In this document: positions 8,241-18,119 of the stretch, piece by piece | Layout: every line of letters begins with the position of its first letter | Position numbering within the stretch: position 1 is the first letter of the stretch | Origin: Burkholderiales bacterium | Lineage (GTDB): Bacteria; Pseudomonadota; Gammaproteobacteria; Burkholderiales; Burkholderiaceae_C | Assembly (NCBI GenBank): GCA_016703325.1 | Contig: JADJCH010000008.1 | Location: 93,883-157,882 of the forward strand | DNA: 64,000 bases | Direction of reading: 5' to 3' | The notes under the pieces: generated by a model | Database searches by the model: none | Told to the model about the DNA's origin: nothing | Seen by the model: only the letters and a program-made list of their open reading frames with translations | Program-made: the position numbers and the translations under genes

Positions 8241-8879
8241 ATGCAACCACCCCAGATCCGCCAGATGTTCGAAACCCTGCGAGCGGCCAACCCGCAGCCG
8301 TCGTCGGAGCTTGAATACAGCTCGGTGTTCGAGTTGCTGGCCGCCGTGCTGCTGTCCGCCCAGGCCACCGATGTCAGCGTCAACAAGGCCACCCGGAGAC
8401 TGTTTCCACTGGCCAATACACCGGCGAAGATCCTGGCCCTGGGCGAAGAGGCCCTGGCCCGGCACCTGCGCACCATCGGCCTGTACCGCACCAAGTCGAA
8501 GAACCTGATCGCCACCTGCCGCATCCTGCTGGAACAGCATGGCGGCCAAGTGCCGCGCAGCCGCGAGGCGTTGGAGGCCTTGCCGGGCGTGGGCCGGAAG
8601 ACCGCCAACGTGGTGCTCAACGTCGCCTTCGGTGAACCGACCTGCGCGGTGGACACCCACATCTTCCGCGTCGGCAACCGCACCGGACTGGCCCCGGGCA
8701 AGACGCCGCTGACAGTGGAGGAGCTGCTGATGGCCCGGATCCCGCAGGAGTTCCTGGCCGATGCTCACCACTGGCTGATCCTGCACGGCCGCTACATCTG
8801 CCAGGCACGCAAGCCCTTGTGCGCACAATGTGCGATTGCGGCGCAATGCGGGTACGAGCCAAAGGCCATTCCGCACTGA
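8241..8879 (+). CDS. nth: Endonuclease III
   Basis: Bifunctional DNA glycosylase/AP lyase of base-excision repair that removes oxidised pyrimidines. The helix-hairpin-helix carries the catalytic lysine (LPGVGRKTANVVLNVAFG) and the catalytic aspartate is in AVDTHIFRV. The C-terminal 4Fe-4S cluster is C-x6-C-x2-C-x5-C (CQARKPLCAQCAIAAQC). Length 212 aa matches E. coli Nth (211). ATG 8241 matches the family start MxxxKIRxxF-type pattern. It is followed by a strong hairpin shared with the convergent prpE. Confidence 0.95.
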   Translation: MQPPQIRQMFETLRAANPQPSSELEYSSVFELLAAVLLSAQATDVSVNKATRRLFPLANTPAKILALGEEALARHLRTIGLYRTKSKNLIATCRILLEQHGGQVPRSREALEALPGVGRKTANVVLNVAFGEPTCAVDTHIFRVGNRTGLAPGKTPLTVEELLMARIPQEFLADAHHWLILHGRYICQARKPLCAQCAIAAQCGYEPKAIPH

Positions 8880-8897
8880 ATCACCACCAGACGCAAC

Positions 8898-8919
8898 AAG
8901 GCCGCCCGAAGGCGGCCTT
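8898..8919. terminator. Bidirectional terminator between nth and prpE
   Basis: A perfect 9-bp stem, AAGGCCGCC / GGCGGCCTT, with a 4-base loop. Read on the minus strand the loop is TTCG, giving a UUCG tetraloop in the prpE transcript, followed by TTGTTG. It lies between two convergent stops, so it can serve both genes. Confidence 0.75.
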
Positions 8920-8965
8920 GCGCAGCAGAGGTACCCCGGCGTCGGGCCAGGGCAGCGGCCCCGCC

Positions 8966-10864
8966 TCAGCTCGGCGCGACCAGATCCTTGATCTGCGCCA
9001 GCGCAGCCGGGTCTTCCATCGTCGTCAGGTCGCCGGCGTCGCGGCCTTCGCAGACCGCCTGGATGGCGCGGCGCAGCACCTTGCCCGAGCGGGTCTTGGG
9101 CAGCACGTTGACGAACTTGACCATCGCCGGGCGCGCCACGGCGCCGAGCTGGCCATCGACCACCTTCATGATCTCGGCCTCCAGCGCCTTGGCGTCTTCC
9201 GGCGTGGCCGCCTTGCTGACGTCCTTGAGCACCGCAAAGGCCACCGCGACCTGGCCCTTGAGCTGGTCGGCCATGCCCACCACCGCCACCTCGGCGACGT
9301 TCGGGTGGCTGGAGATGCTCTCCTCGATCTCGCGGGTGCCCAGGCGATGGCCGGCCACGTTGATCACATCGTCGGTGCGGCCCAGGATGAAGAAGTAGCC
9401 GTCGGCGTCCTTGATGCCCCAGTCGAAGGTGCTGTACATCACCTTGTTGTGGATGCTGGACCAGTAGGTCTTGACGTAGCGCTCGTCATCGCCCCACACG
9501 GTCTGCAGGCAGCCCGGAGGCAGCGGGCCTTCCACCGCGATCACGCCCTTCTTGCCGGGTTCGGTGATCTCTTCGGCGGTGGTCTCGTCGATCAGCTTGA
9601 CGTCGTAGCCGTAGACCGCCTTGCCGGGTGAACCGAACTTGGTGGGCGCCGGCTCGACACCGTTGCAGATGGCCATGATCGGCCAGCCGGTTTCGGTCTG
9701 CCAGTAGTTGTCGATGATGGGCTTGTTCAGCTCACCGGCGATCCAGGTGGCGGTGGGCTCGTCCAGCGGTTCGCCGGCCAGGAACAGCGCCTTCAGGCTG
9801 GAGAGGTCGTGCTTCTTCAGGTAGGCCGGGTCCTGCTTCTTGAGCACACGTGCTGCCGTAGGCGCACTGAACATCACCGTGACCTTGTACTTCTCGACCA
9901 GGCTCCACCAGATGCCGGCGTCCGGGCGGATCGGCAGACCTTCGTACATGATCGTGGCCATGCCGTTGATCAGCGGGCCGTAGATGATGTAGCTGTGGCC
10001 CACCACCCAGCCGATGTCCGACGTACTGAAGTACGTCTCGCCCGGGTTGCCCATGTAGATGTGCTTCATCGACGCGGCCAGCGCGACGGTGTAGCCCGCG
10101 GTGTCGCGCTGCACGCCCTTGGGCTTGCCGGTGGTGCCCGAGGTGTAGAGGATGTAGCTGGGGTGGGTGGAGTCGACCCACTCGCAGGGCACCACGGTGT
10201 CCATGTGCTGGGCGCGCAGCTCGGCGTAGTCGACGTCACGGCCGTCGACCTTGGCGAACTCGGCCAGGCCGCGGTTGACCATCAGCACCTTGGCGGGCTT
10301 GTGGACCGAGAGGTTGATCGCCTCGTCCAGCAGGTGCTTGTAGGGCACCGACTTGCCCCCGCGCATGCCCGCGTCTGCACTGACGATGACGGTCGGCTGG
10401 GCGTCGTCGATGCGGCTGGCCAGCGAGTGGCTGGCGAAACCACCGAACACCACCGAGTGGATCGCGCCGATGCGCACGCAGGCCAGCATCGCGAAGGCGG
10501 CCTCGGCGATCATCGGCATGTAGATCAGGACGCGGTCGCCCTTCTTGACGCCCAGCGACTGGTAGATTGCCGCCATGCGCTGCACCTCGGCGTGCAGCTC
10601 GCGGAAGCTGTAGGCCTTTTCGGTGTCGGTCTCGGTGGAGACGAAGATCAGCGCGTTCTGGTCGGCCCGGTCCTTGAGGTGGCGGTCGACCGCGTTATGG
10701 CAGAGGTTGGTCTCACCGCCGGCGAACCACTTGGCGAACGGCGGGTTGGAGTAGTCGCAGACCTGGTCAAAGGGCTTGTGCCAGTCGATCAGCTGGGCCT
10801 GCTCGCCCCAGAAACCGTCACGGTCTTCGATGGAGCGGCGATGAAATTCGGCGTAGGTCGTCAC
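8966..10864 (-). CDS. prpE: Propionyl-CoA synthetase
   Basis: Activates propionate to propionyl-CoA through an acyl-AMP intermediate, feeding the 2-methylcitrate cycle. It belongs to the acetyl-CoA-synthetase-type AMP-forming family: IDWHKPF N-terminal ACS motif, YTSGTTGKPKGV phosphate-binding loop, NYWQTETGWP, the adenylate-hinge segment DVINVAGHRLGTREIE and the catalytic lysine in KTRSGKVLRR. The PrpE subgroup is indicated by MTTYAEFHRRSIED and GGKSVPYKHLLDEA. The GTG at 10864 is the start: AGGAG is 8 bases upstream and homology begins there, whereas the frame runs 13 codons further. Product 632 aa. No other prp gene is nearby. Confidence 0.9.
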   Translation of the reverse strand: MTTYAEFHRRSIEDRDGFWGEQAQLIDWHKPFDQVCDYSNPPFAKWFAGGETNLCHNAVDRHLKDRADQNALIFVSTETDTEKAYSFRELHAEVQRMAAIYQSLGVKKGDRVLIYMPMIAEAAFAMLACVRIGAIHSVVFGGFASHSLASRIDDAQPTVIVSADAGMRGGKSVPYKHLLDEAINLSVHKPAKVLMVNRGLAEFAKVDGRDVDYAELRAQHMDTVVPCEWVDSTHPSYILYTSGTTGKPKGVQRDTAGYTVALAASMKHIYMGNPGETYFSTSDIGWVVGHSYIIYGPLINGMATIMYEGLPIRPDAGIWWSLVEKYKVTVMFSAPTAARVLKKQDPAYLKKHDLSSLKALFLAGEPLDEPTATWIAGELNKPIIDNYWQTETGWPIMAICNGVEPAPTKFGSPGKAVYGYDVKLIDETTAEEITEPGKKGVIAVEGPLPPGCLQTVWGDDERYVKTYWSSIHNKVMYSTFDWGIKDADGYFFILGRTDDVINVAGHRLGTREIEESISSHPNVAEVAVVGMADQLKGQVAVAFAVLKDVSKAATPEDAKALEAEIMKVVDGQLGAVARPAMVKFVNVLPKTRSGKVLRRAIQAVCEGRDAGDLTTMEDPAALAQIKDLVAPS

Positions 10865-10951
10865 AGGCGGTCTCCTAGGGGAACAGTTTTCGCGTGAATT
10901 CATAATTCAAAATCACGCGGCTGACGGAACGCTGTCAGGCAGCCGACAATT

Positions 10952-10981
10952 CTCCGTCCCCGGCGTCGCCAGGGGACGGAG
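10952..10981 (-). terminator. Strong hairpin downstream of the ABM-domain gene
   Basis: Perfect 10-bp stem CTCCGTCCCC / GGGGACGGAG with a 10-base loop that can itself pair (GGC/GCC). It lies 54 bases beyond the stop of the minus-strand ABM gene and upstream of the prpE start, so it insulates prpE from read-through. There is no long T-run. Confidence 0.6.
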
Positions 10982-11034
10982 TTGCTGCAAATCAACCGAT
11001 GCGCGCCCCAACCCCCGGCCGCGCCACGGCGAGG

Positions 11035-11415
11035 TCAAGCCGTTTGGGTCGGAGGATCGCCCCCGGGATCGCGACCGGGATCGCCAACGAAGTTGCCACC
11101 GGAGTTGCCACCAGATGGCACCCGGGATTCGCCCTGGTAGGAGCGCTGCACCTGCGCCACCTCCACCGACCAGCGGCGGTACCAGCGCTCCCGGCCCAGG
11201 CGCTGCGCCTCCAGATGTTCCGGATGGGCTCGCCAGGCAGCGATGCTGGCCGGGTCCGGCCAGTAGGACAGCGCGACCTCCTCGCTGCCTTCAGTCACGG
11301 CGTGGAAGGCGAGGCAACCGAACTGCGTCAGCGCCAGCTCCCGCATGCGCTGCGCAGTGCGGCCGTAGTCGTCGTCGAGTTGCCGCACCTGGGCGCGGAA
11401 GATCACCACCCACAT
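11035..11415 (-). CDS. Antibiotic biosynthesis monooxygenase (ABM) domain protein
   Basis: A 126-residue dimeric alpha-beta-barrel-type protein by family: MWVVIFRAQVRQLDDDY, FGCLAFHAVTEGSEEVALSYW and DPASIAAWRAHPEHLEAQRLGRERWY are characteristic of ABM proteins, including heme- or quinol-oxidising and stress-linked members. Length to about residue 100 is the whole domain. The remaining tail is a repetitive Gly/Asp/Pro stretch (GGNSGGN, DPGRDPGGDP) encoded by near-repeats of GGGATCGCGACC type, which is not part of the family. The substrate is unknown. It is followed closely by trhP upstream on the same strand (40-base gap), so the two may be co-transcribed. Confidence 0.75.
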   Translation of the reverse strand: MWVVIFRAQVRQLDDDYGRTAQRMRELALTQFGCLAFHAVTEGSEEVALSYWPDPASIAAWRAHPEHLEAQRLGRERWYRRWSVEVAQVQRSYQGESRVPSGGNSGGNFVGDPGRDPGGDPPTQTA

Positions 11416-11455
11416 CGTCAAACTCCCGGGTCGGCAGTTGTTACCGGAACAGAGG

Positions 11456-12868
11456 TCAGAACAGACGGGCCAGCAAGGCCCCTTCGGCCGGCAAACCCAG
11501 CGGCACCCACACCCGCAGCGGGCTGCCGGGGGCCACCTGCAGGGGCTGGCCTTCGGCACCCTGCATCGCTTCGAGGCGGATCCGTCGATTGCCCTGTGGG
11601 TGGATCACCTCCAGCGCATCCCCCACTGAGAAGCGGTTCTTGGTCTCCACCTCGGCCCAGCCGTCCTCGCGCACCTGCAGGACCTGCGCGACGAACTGGC
11701 TGCGTTGCGCAGCCGAGTGACCCGTTGCGTAGTTCTGCAGCGCCTGGGACGGACGGCGCTCCAGGAAACCCGGGGTATAGCCGCGGCTGGCCAGGCCGTC
11801 CAGCTCCAGCAACAGGGCCGGGTCGAAGGGTCGACCGGCCGCCGCATCGTCGATGGCACGGCGGTAGACCTGCGCGGTGCGTGCCACGTAGTAGCGGCTC
11901 TTGGTGCGGCCCTCGATCTTGAGCGAATCCACACCGATGGCCACCAGCCGTGCCACATGCTCCACCGCGCGCAGGTCCTTGCTGTTGAGGATGTAGGTGC
12001 CGTGTTCGTCCTCCATCACCGGCATCAACTGGCCGCTGCGGCGCTCGGTCTCCTCCAACAGGTAGACCCGGTCGGCCAGCGGGTGGCGCGGGGTCCCGCC
12101 GCAGGCCGAGAAGCCGGCATCGGCCTGCTCCTGTTCGGCGGAGAAGTCGAAGTCCGCCGCCAGGCGTTCAACGGCCTCCTCCGGCCGCATTGGCAGCGGC
12201 ACCACCTCGCCGCTGTCACAGCCCTCGTGCCCTGCATGCGTGCCGTAGTTCCACCGGCAGGCATTGGTGCAGGTGCCCTGGTTGGGGTCACGGCGGTTGA
12301 AGTAGCCCGACAGCAGACAGCGCCCGGAGTAGGCGATGCACAGCGCACCGTGCACGAACACCTCCAGCTCGATGTCCGGGCAGGCCTGGCGGATCTGCTC
12401 AATCTCCTCCAGGCTGAGCTCGCGCGACAGGATGATGCGCGACACCCCGGCGCGCTGCCAGAACTTCACCGCCGCCGAGTTGGTGGTGTTGGCCTGCACC
12501 GAGAGGTGGATCGGCACCTGCGGCCAACGGCCGCGCTCCATCTCCTCGCGCACCAGCATGATCAGGCCGGGGTCGGCCATGATCAGCGCGTCCGGCCGCA
12601 GCTCCACCACCGGCGCCAGGTCGCGCAGGTAGGTGCGCAGTTTGTCGTTGTGCGCGATCAGGTTGCTGGTGACGAAGAAGCGCTTGCCGCGCCGGTGCGC
12701 TTCGGCAATGCCTTCGGCCAGTTGTTCGAGCCGGAACTCGTTGTTGCGCGCACGCAGCGAATAACGAGGCTGGCCGGCGTAGACGGCGTCCGCGCCGAAG
12801 TCGTAGGCCGCACGCATCCGGTCGAGCGAACCGGCGGGCAGGAGAAGCTCTGGAATGACGGGTTTCAC
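11456..12868 (-). CDS. trhP: tRNA hydroxylation protein TrhP (U32 peptidase family, YegQ)
   Basis: Prephenate-dependent, iron-sulfur enzyme that makes 5-hydroxyuridine at tRNA position 34, the first step to cmo5U/mcmo5U. It is named from strong family signatures: PELLLPAGSLDRMRAAYDFG, GADAVYAGQPRYSLRARNNEF, LSVQANTTNSAAVKFW, the U32 block ELEVFVHGALCIAYSGRCLL and NQGTCTNACRW, in which the conserved cysteines lie. The best start is GTG 12868 (VKPVIPELLLPAG), where homology starts, although it has no clear Shine-Dalgarno. A GTG at 12958, 4 bases after the KAS gene stop, is an alternative. Product 470 aa against 453 for E. coli YegQ. Confidence 0.88.
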   Translation of the reverse strand: MKPVIPELLLPAGSLDRMRAAYDFGADAVYAGQPRYSLRARNNEFRLEQLAEGIAEAHRRGKRFFVTSNLIAHNDKLRTYLRDLAPVVELRPDALIMADPGLIMLVREEMERGRWPQVPIHLSVQANTTNSAAVKFWQRAGVSRIILSRELSLEEIEQIRQACPDIELEVFVHGALCIAYSGRCLLSGYFNRRDPNQGTCTNACRWNYGTHAGHEGCDSGEVVPLPMRPEEAVERLAADFDFSAEQEQADAGFSACGGTPRHPLADRVYLLEETERRSGQLMPVMEDEHGTYILNSKDLRAVEHVARLVAIGVDSLKIEGRTKSRYYVARTAQVYRRAIDDAAAGRPFDPALLLELDGLASRGYTPGFLERRPSQALQNYATGHSAAQRSQFVAQVLQVREDGWAEVETKNRFSVGDALEVIHPQGNRRIRLEAMQGAEGQPLQVAPGSPLRVWVPLGLPAEGALLARLF

Positions 12869-12961
12869 GCCGGGATTGTCGCGGCTGTGACCGTGGTCAA
12901 GTTGCGGGCAGGGTCGATCGTCGGCGTGAAGATGAACAAGCACCCGTCTTGACCGCACCCC

Positions 12962-14101
<1,140 letters not shown>

Positions 14102-14160
14102 GGTGGGATGCTCTTCTCGTGGGGTCCGGTGGGTCGGTGCCCACCGGGCTGGTCAAGCGA

Positions 14161-15807
14161 TCAGACAGTGGGCAGCTTGTGGTCTCGGAACTGCTCGCGC
14201 AGCTTCAGCTTGAGCATTTTGCCCGTGGCGGTATGGGGAATCTCGTCGATGAAGACCACGTCGTCCGGGATTTGCCATTTGGCAATGCGGCCCTCGAAGT
14301 AGGCCAGCATCTCCTCGCGGCTGAGCTCCTTGCCGGGGCGGCGCACCACCACCAGCAGCGGCCGCTCGTCCCACTTGGGATGGGGGCAGGCAATCGCGGC
14401 CGCCTCCATCACCGCGGGATGGGCCATGGCGATGTTCTCGAGGTCGATCGAGCTGATCCATTCGCCGCCGGACTTGATCACGTCCTTGCTGCGGTCGGTG
14501 ATCTGCATGAAGCCGTCGGCATCGATGGTGGCCACATCCCCGGTGGGGAACCACTGGCGTCCGTCCACCTCGCGCAGCGGGGAGTCGTCGCGGCCGAAGT
14601 AGCCGTCGATCACCCAGCAGCCGCGCACCAGCAGATCACCGCTGGCACGGCCATCCCAGGGCAGCGGCCGACCGTCGTTGCCGACGATGCACATGTCGAT
14701 GCCGTAGATCGAGCGGCCCTGCTTCTCCAGCAGGCGGTGCTTCGCTTCCAGCGGCAGCGCCTGGTGCTTGGCCTTGAGCTTGGACAGCGTGCCCAGCGGC
14801 GACAGCTCGGTCATGCCCCAGGCATGGATCACCTGCACGTCAAACTCATCTTCCAGCGTGCGCATCATCGCCGGTGGGCAGGCCGAGCCGCCGATCACCG
14901 TGCGTCGCAGGGTGGAGAGCTTCAGCTCCTTGGCCTTCATGTGGTTGATCACGCCCAGCCAGACGGTGGGCACACCGGCGCTGAACGTCACCCCCTCGGA
15001 CTCGAACAGCTCATGCAGCGACTTGCCGTCCAGGTGCGGGCCGGGGAAGACCAGCTTCGCCCCCACCAGCGGCGCGCTGTAAGGCAGGCCCCAGGCGTTG
15101 ACGTGGAACATCGGCACCACCGGCAGGATCACGTCGGCCGAGGAGCAGCCCATCGCATCCGGCAGCGCGGCCGCATAGGCGTGCAGCACCGAGGAGCGGT
15201 GGCTGTACACGGCGCCCTTCGGGTGGCCAGTGGTACCGGAGGTGTAGCAGATGCTGGAGGCGGTGTTTTCGTCAAACTCCGGCCAGGCCCAGTCACCGTT
15301 TTCGGCCTCCACGAGGTCCTCGTAGCAGAGCAGGTTGGCAATCTTGCTGGACTCGGGCATGTGCGCCCGGTCGGTCATCAACACAAAATGCTTCACCGTC
15401 GACATCGCCGGCGCGAGCTTCTCCACCAGCGGCAGGAAGGTGGCGTCAAAACACAGCACCTGGTCGGTGGCGTCGTTGGCGATCCAGGCGATCTGTTCCG
15501 GGAACAGCCGCGGGTTGATGGTGTGGCAGACCAATTGGGATCCCGAGGCACCGTAGTAGATCTCGAAGTGCCGGTAGCCGTTCCAGGCCAAAGTGGCCAC
15601 TCGGTCACCCGGCCGGCATCCCAGCCGTGCCAGCGCCTGCGCCACCTTGCGGGCGCGCAACTCCGCGTCCCGGTAGGTGTAGCGGTGCAGGTCGCCCTCC
15701 ACCCGCTTGGAGACGATCTCGGTGTCGCCGGCGTGTCGCGCCGCGTGCAGCAGCAGCGAGGAAATCATCAGCGGCATGCGCATCATCTGGCCCATCAGGC
15801 TGCTCAT
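14161..15807 (-). CDS. Medium/long-chain acyl-CoA ligase (AlkK-like)
   Basis: AMP-forming fatty-acid:CoA ligase. ANL-family motifs are ICYTSGTTGHPKGAVYSHRS (P-loop), AWGMTELSPLG, WFPTGDVATIDADGF and the C-terminal lysine in HTATGKMLKLKLR. The N-terminus MSSLMGQMMRMPLMISSLL matches AlkK/FadD3-type medium-chain ligases. ATG 15807 is preceded by AGGAGA. Product 548 aa, usual for the group. Likely partner of the downstream KAS III-like enzyme; free fatty acids activated here could be elongated or degraded. Confidence 0.87.
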   Translation of the reverse strand: MSSLMGQMMRMPLMISSLLLHAARHAGDTEIVSKRVEGDLHRYTYRDAELRARKVAQALARLGCRPGDRVATLAWNGYRHFEIYYGASGSQLVCHTINPRLFPEQIAWIANDATDQVLCFDATFLPLVEKLAPAMSTVKHFVLMTDRAHMPESSKIANLLCYEDLVEAENGDWAWPEFDENTASSICYTSGTTGHPKGAVYSHRSSVLHAYAAALPDAMGCSSADVILPVVPMFHVNAWGLPYSAPLVGAKLVFPGPHLDGKSLHELFESEGVTFSAGVPTVWLGVINHMKAKELKLSTLRRTVIGGSACPPAMMRTLEDEFDVQVIHAWGMTELSPLGTLSKLKAKHQALPLEAKHRLLEKQGRSIYGIDMCIVGNDGRPLPWDGRASGDLLVRGCWVIDGYFGRDDSPLREVDGRQWFPTGDVATIDADGFMQITDRSKDVIKSGGEWISSIDLENIAMAHPAVMEAAAIACPHPKWDERPLLVVVRRPGKELSREEMLAYFEGRIAKWQIPDDVVFIDEIPHTATGKMLKLKLREQFRDHKLPTV

Positions 15808-16171
15808 GGTGGTCTTCTCCTTGGGTGGGTACAAAGCAGAGCCGGCCAAAGCGGCCGACCCGTGGGTGCGCAAATATAGGAAGGCTGCCGCCCGGGCCGC
15901 TGCCAAGGTTTCCCTAGCCTGCTGTCGCCGCGGCGACCGGCAGCAACACACAGTTCCGCAGCCCGGCGCACTTTCGCACGGTCGTTCAATTTTGCGCCTG
16001 CGCTGAGTCAAGGTGCACAGTCTGCGTGATCCACCTCACTGCGGTGAACCCCGCAGGCCGGTCGGCCACCGTGCGCTGGCGATAATCGCCGGCCTTTGTC
16101 CGAAGCGAGAACGACACGCCGCCGGGCACCGGTGCCCACCCACCCTCCGACCTGATCACCCTGAGCGATTG
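15808..16171. other. Divergent intergenic region between acyl-CoA ligase and yciB
   Basis: 364 bases with no supportable gene. On the minus strand a TATATT hexamer (complement of 15873-15878) is a possible -10 for the acyl-CoA ligase, without a recognisable -35. On the plus strand GATAAT at 16081-16086 is a possible -10 for yciB-bolA. Nothing else is seen. Confidence 0.4.
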
Positions 16172-16795
16172 ATGAAGCTGCTGCTCGACTTCCTGCCGAT
16201 CATCCTGTTCTTCCTCACCTTCAACGCCGCGGAAAAGCGCGCCGAGGAGGCCGCCGGGCTGGCCACCGACTGGTTCGGCTTCATGGTGTCAGGGGGTGTG
16301 GTCGGCCCGAAGGAAGCCCCAGTCCTGCTGGCCACCGTGGTCGTCATCCTCGCCACGCTGGCCCAGGTGATCTACCTGAAGATGCGCCGCCAGAAGGTGG
16401 ACACCATGCTGTGGGTCAGCCTGGGCCTGGTGACCGTGCTCGGTGGCGCCACCATCTGGTTCCACAGCGAGGCCTTCATCAAGTGGAAGCCCACCGTGCT
16501 GTACTGGGTGATGTCGGCCGCCTTCTGGCTCAGCCCGATCCTGGCCGGCAAGAACCTGCTCAAGCTGCTGCTGGGTGAACAGGTGGAGCTGCCCGAATTC
16601 GCCTGGAAGCGGCTCAACCTGGCCTGGGTGGGGTTCTTCGCCTTCATGGGCGCACTGAACCTCTGGGTGGCCTTCAACTTCGAGACGTCCACCTGGGTCA
16701 ACTTCAAGCTCTTCGGCGGCATGGGGCTGATGTTCGTCTTCATGCTGGCCCAGGGCTTCTACCTCAGCAAACACCTCAAGGGCAGCGAGGAATGA
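16172..16795 (+). CDS. yciB: Inner membrane septation-type protein YciB
   Basis: Member of the YciB/IspZ (intracellular septation protein A) family, a small inner-membrane protein linked to envelope integrity and cell division. Family pattern: MKLLLDFLPIILFFLTF start, YLKMRRQKVDTMLWVSLGLV, FIKWKPTVLYW, ILAGKNLLKLLLGEQVELP, WVAFNFETSTWVNFKLFG. About five to six membrane segments. Product 207 aa, slightly longer than E. coli YciB (179). It overlaps bolA by four bases (ATGA), so the two are translationally coupled, a common arrangement in betaproteobacteria. Confidence 0.93.
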   Translation: MKLLLDFLPIILFFLTFNAAEKRAEEAAGLATDWFGFMVSGGVVGPKEAPVLLATVVVILATLAQVIYLKMRRQKVDTMLWVSLGLVTVLGGATIWFHSEAFIKWKPTVLYWVMSAAFWLSPILAGKNLLKLLLGEQVELPEFAWKRLNLAWVGFFAFMGALNLWVAFNFETSTWVNFKLFGGMGLMFVFMLAQGFYLSKHLKGSEE

Positions 16796-17073
16796 AGGCC
16801 TCGACCTTGCCCGCGGGCCGCCCGGATGCGGCCCGCATCGAAGCCACCCTGCAACTGCGGCTGGCGCCGTTGAGCCTGCAGGTGATCGATGAAAGCCACC
16901 TGCACGCAGGCCACGCCGGCGCGGCCGAAGGCAGCCATTTCCGGGTGCGGATCGTCAGCGACCGCTTCACCGGACTGCCCCGGTTGGCCCGACACCGCCT
17001 CGTGTATGATGCCCTTTCGGACTTGATACCCCAGGGCATCCATGCTCTGGCGATCGTTGCCGAGGCACCTTGA
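16792..17073 (+). CDS. bolA: BolA-family protein
   Basis: Small (93 aa) BolA-like protein; partners of monothiol glutaredoxins in iron-sulfur cluster handling and regulators of morphology. Signatures are the conserved VIDESHLHAGHAGA (the histidine-containing segment), GSHFRVRIVSDRFTG and RHRLVYDAL. It starts at an ATG overlapping the yciB stop. A 115-base gap follows before the PPIase gene. Confidence 0.9.
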   Translation: MKASTLPAGRPDAARIEATLQLRLAPLSLQVIDESHLHAGHAGAAEGSHFRVRIVSDRFTGLPRLARHRLVYDALSDLIPQGIHALAIVAEAP

Positions 17074-17188
17074 GTGCCCGGGCGCAGCGGCCCGGAAACC
17101 GGCGCCGCACCGCCCTCCCACCTCGACGGCCTGCAGCCCTCCCAACCTCAGGGCAGGCCAACTGCTCTGTTGAAAGGTTTCCCCTCCC

Positions 17189-17989
17189 ATGAAGAAGCTC
17201 CAGATCGCGGCATCCGCCGTCGTGCTGTCGGCGGCATTGGTTCCCGCCCTGGCTGTGGCGCAGAACATCGCGCTGGTCAACGGCAAGGCCGTCCCGAAGG
17301 CGCGCATGGACATGATGATCGAACAGGCCACCAAGCAGGGCAACCAGCCCCGCACTCCGGAGATGGAGCGGCAGGTCAAGGACGCGCTGGTGATGCGGGA
17401 GATCTTTGCCCAGGAGGCCGAACGGCGCGGCCTGCAGCGCGGCGCCGACTACCGCACGCAGATGGACATCGCCCGCCAGGGCATCCTGATCCGCGAGCTC
17501 TTCCTGGACTTCCAGAAGAAGAACCCGGTCACCGACGCTGAAATGCAGGCCGAGTACGACAAGTACAAGGGTCAAGCCGACGACAAGGAGTACCAGGCCC
17601 GCCACATCCTGGTCGAGTCCGAAGACGAAGCCAAGGGCCTGATCGCCCAGCTGAAGTCGGGCGCAAAGTTCGACGAACTGGCCAAGAAGTCCTCCAAGGA
17701 TCCGGGGTCCGGCCAGAACGGCGGCGATCTGGGCTGGGCAGCGGCCAGCAGCTATGTGCCCGAGTTCTCCAAGGCCATGGTCCAGCTGGAAAAAGGCAAG
17801 TTCACCGAAGCGCCGGTCAAGAGCCAGTTCGGCTGGCACGTGATCCAGCTGGAGGATGTGCGCCAGCAGCAGTTCCCCAGCCTGGACGAAGTCAAGCCGC
17901 AGCTGCGCCAGAGCCTGGAACAGCAGAAGCTCACCAAGTTCCAGACCGACCTGCGCGAGAAGGCCCGCACGGACTACAAGTTCCAGTGA
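17189..17989 (+). CDS. Periplasmic parvulin-type peptidyl-prolyl isomerase
   Basis: Folding factor for exported proteins. Signal peptide at residues 1-25 (KKLQIAASAVVLSAALVPA, cleavage near AVAQN). An N-terminal SurA/PrsA-like helical region follows to about residue 130. The rotamase domain is visible from EYQARHILVESEDEAK through SSKDPGSGQNGGDLGW and YVPEFSKAM to SQFGWHVIQLEDV. Total 266 aa is typical of the PpiC/Cbf2-like proteins that follow yciB-bolA in Burkholderiales. It ends just before two hairpins, the second a classical terminator. Confidence 0.92.
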   Translation: MKKLQIAASAVVLSAALVPALAVAQNIALVNGKAVPKARMDMMIEQATKQGNQPRTPEMERQVKDALVMREIFAQEAERRGLQRGADYRTQMDIARQGILIRELFLDFQKKNPVTDAEMQAEYDKYKGQADDKEYQARHILVESEDEAKGLIAQLKSGAKFDELAKKSSKDPGSGQNGGDLGWAAASSYVPEFSKAMVQLEKGKFTEAPVKSQFGWHVIQLEDVRQQQFPSLDEVKPQLRQSLEQQKLTKFQTDLREKARTDYKFQ

Positions 17990-17998
17990 TCGATGGAC

Positions 17999-18028
17999 CC
18001 GGCCCCAGGCCACGGGCTCTGGGGCCGG
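17999..18028 (+). terminator. First hairpin downstream of the PPIase gene
   Basis: Perfect 10-bp stem CCGGCCCCAG / CTGGGGCCGG around a 10-base loop, 9 bases after the stop. It has no T-run, so it may stabilise the 3' end rather than terminate alone. Confidence 0.5.
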
Positions 18029-18043
18029 ATCGATTCACACCCG

Positions 18044-18070
18044 CAGGGGCACCGTCGGTGCCCCTGTTTC
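18044..18070 (+). terminator. Rho-independent terminator of yciB-bolA-PPIase
   Basis: Perfect 10-bp stem CAGGGGCACC / GGTGCCCCTG with a 3-base loop, then TTTCGTTTC. The best intrinsic terminator in the window. Confidence 0.85.
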
Positions 18071-18119
18071 GTTTCAGCCCCACGGGATCTCAATCCAGAA
18101 CGGCTCTCCTCAGGGCAGA

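Noticed and set aside
8966..10864. Acetyl-CoA synthetase (acs) as name for this gene
   Set aside because: The opening TYAEFHRRSI and GGKSVPYKHLLDEA segments and length fit PrpE rather than Acs.
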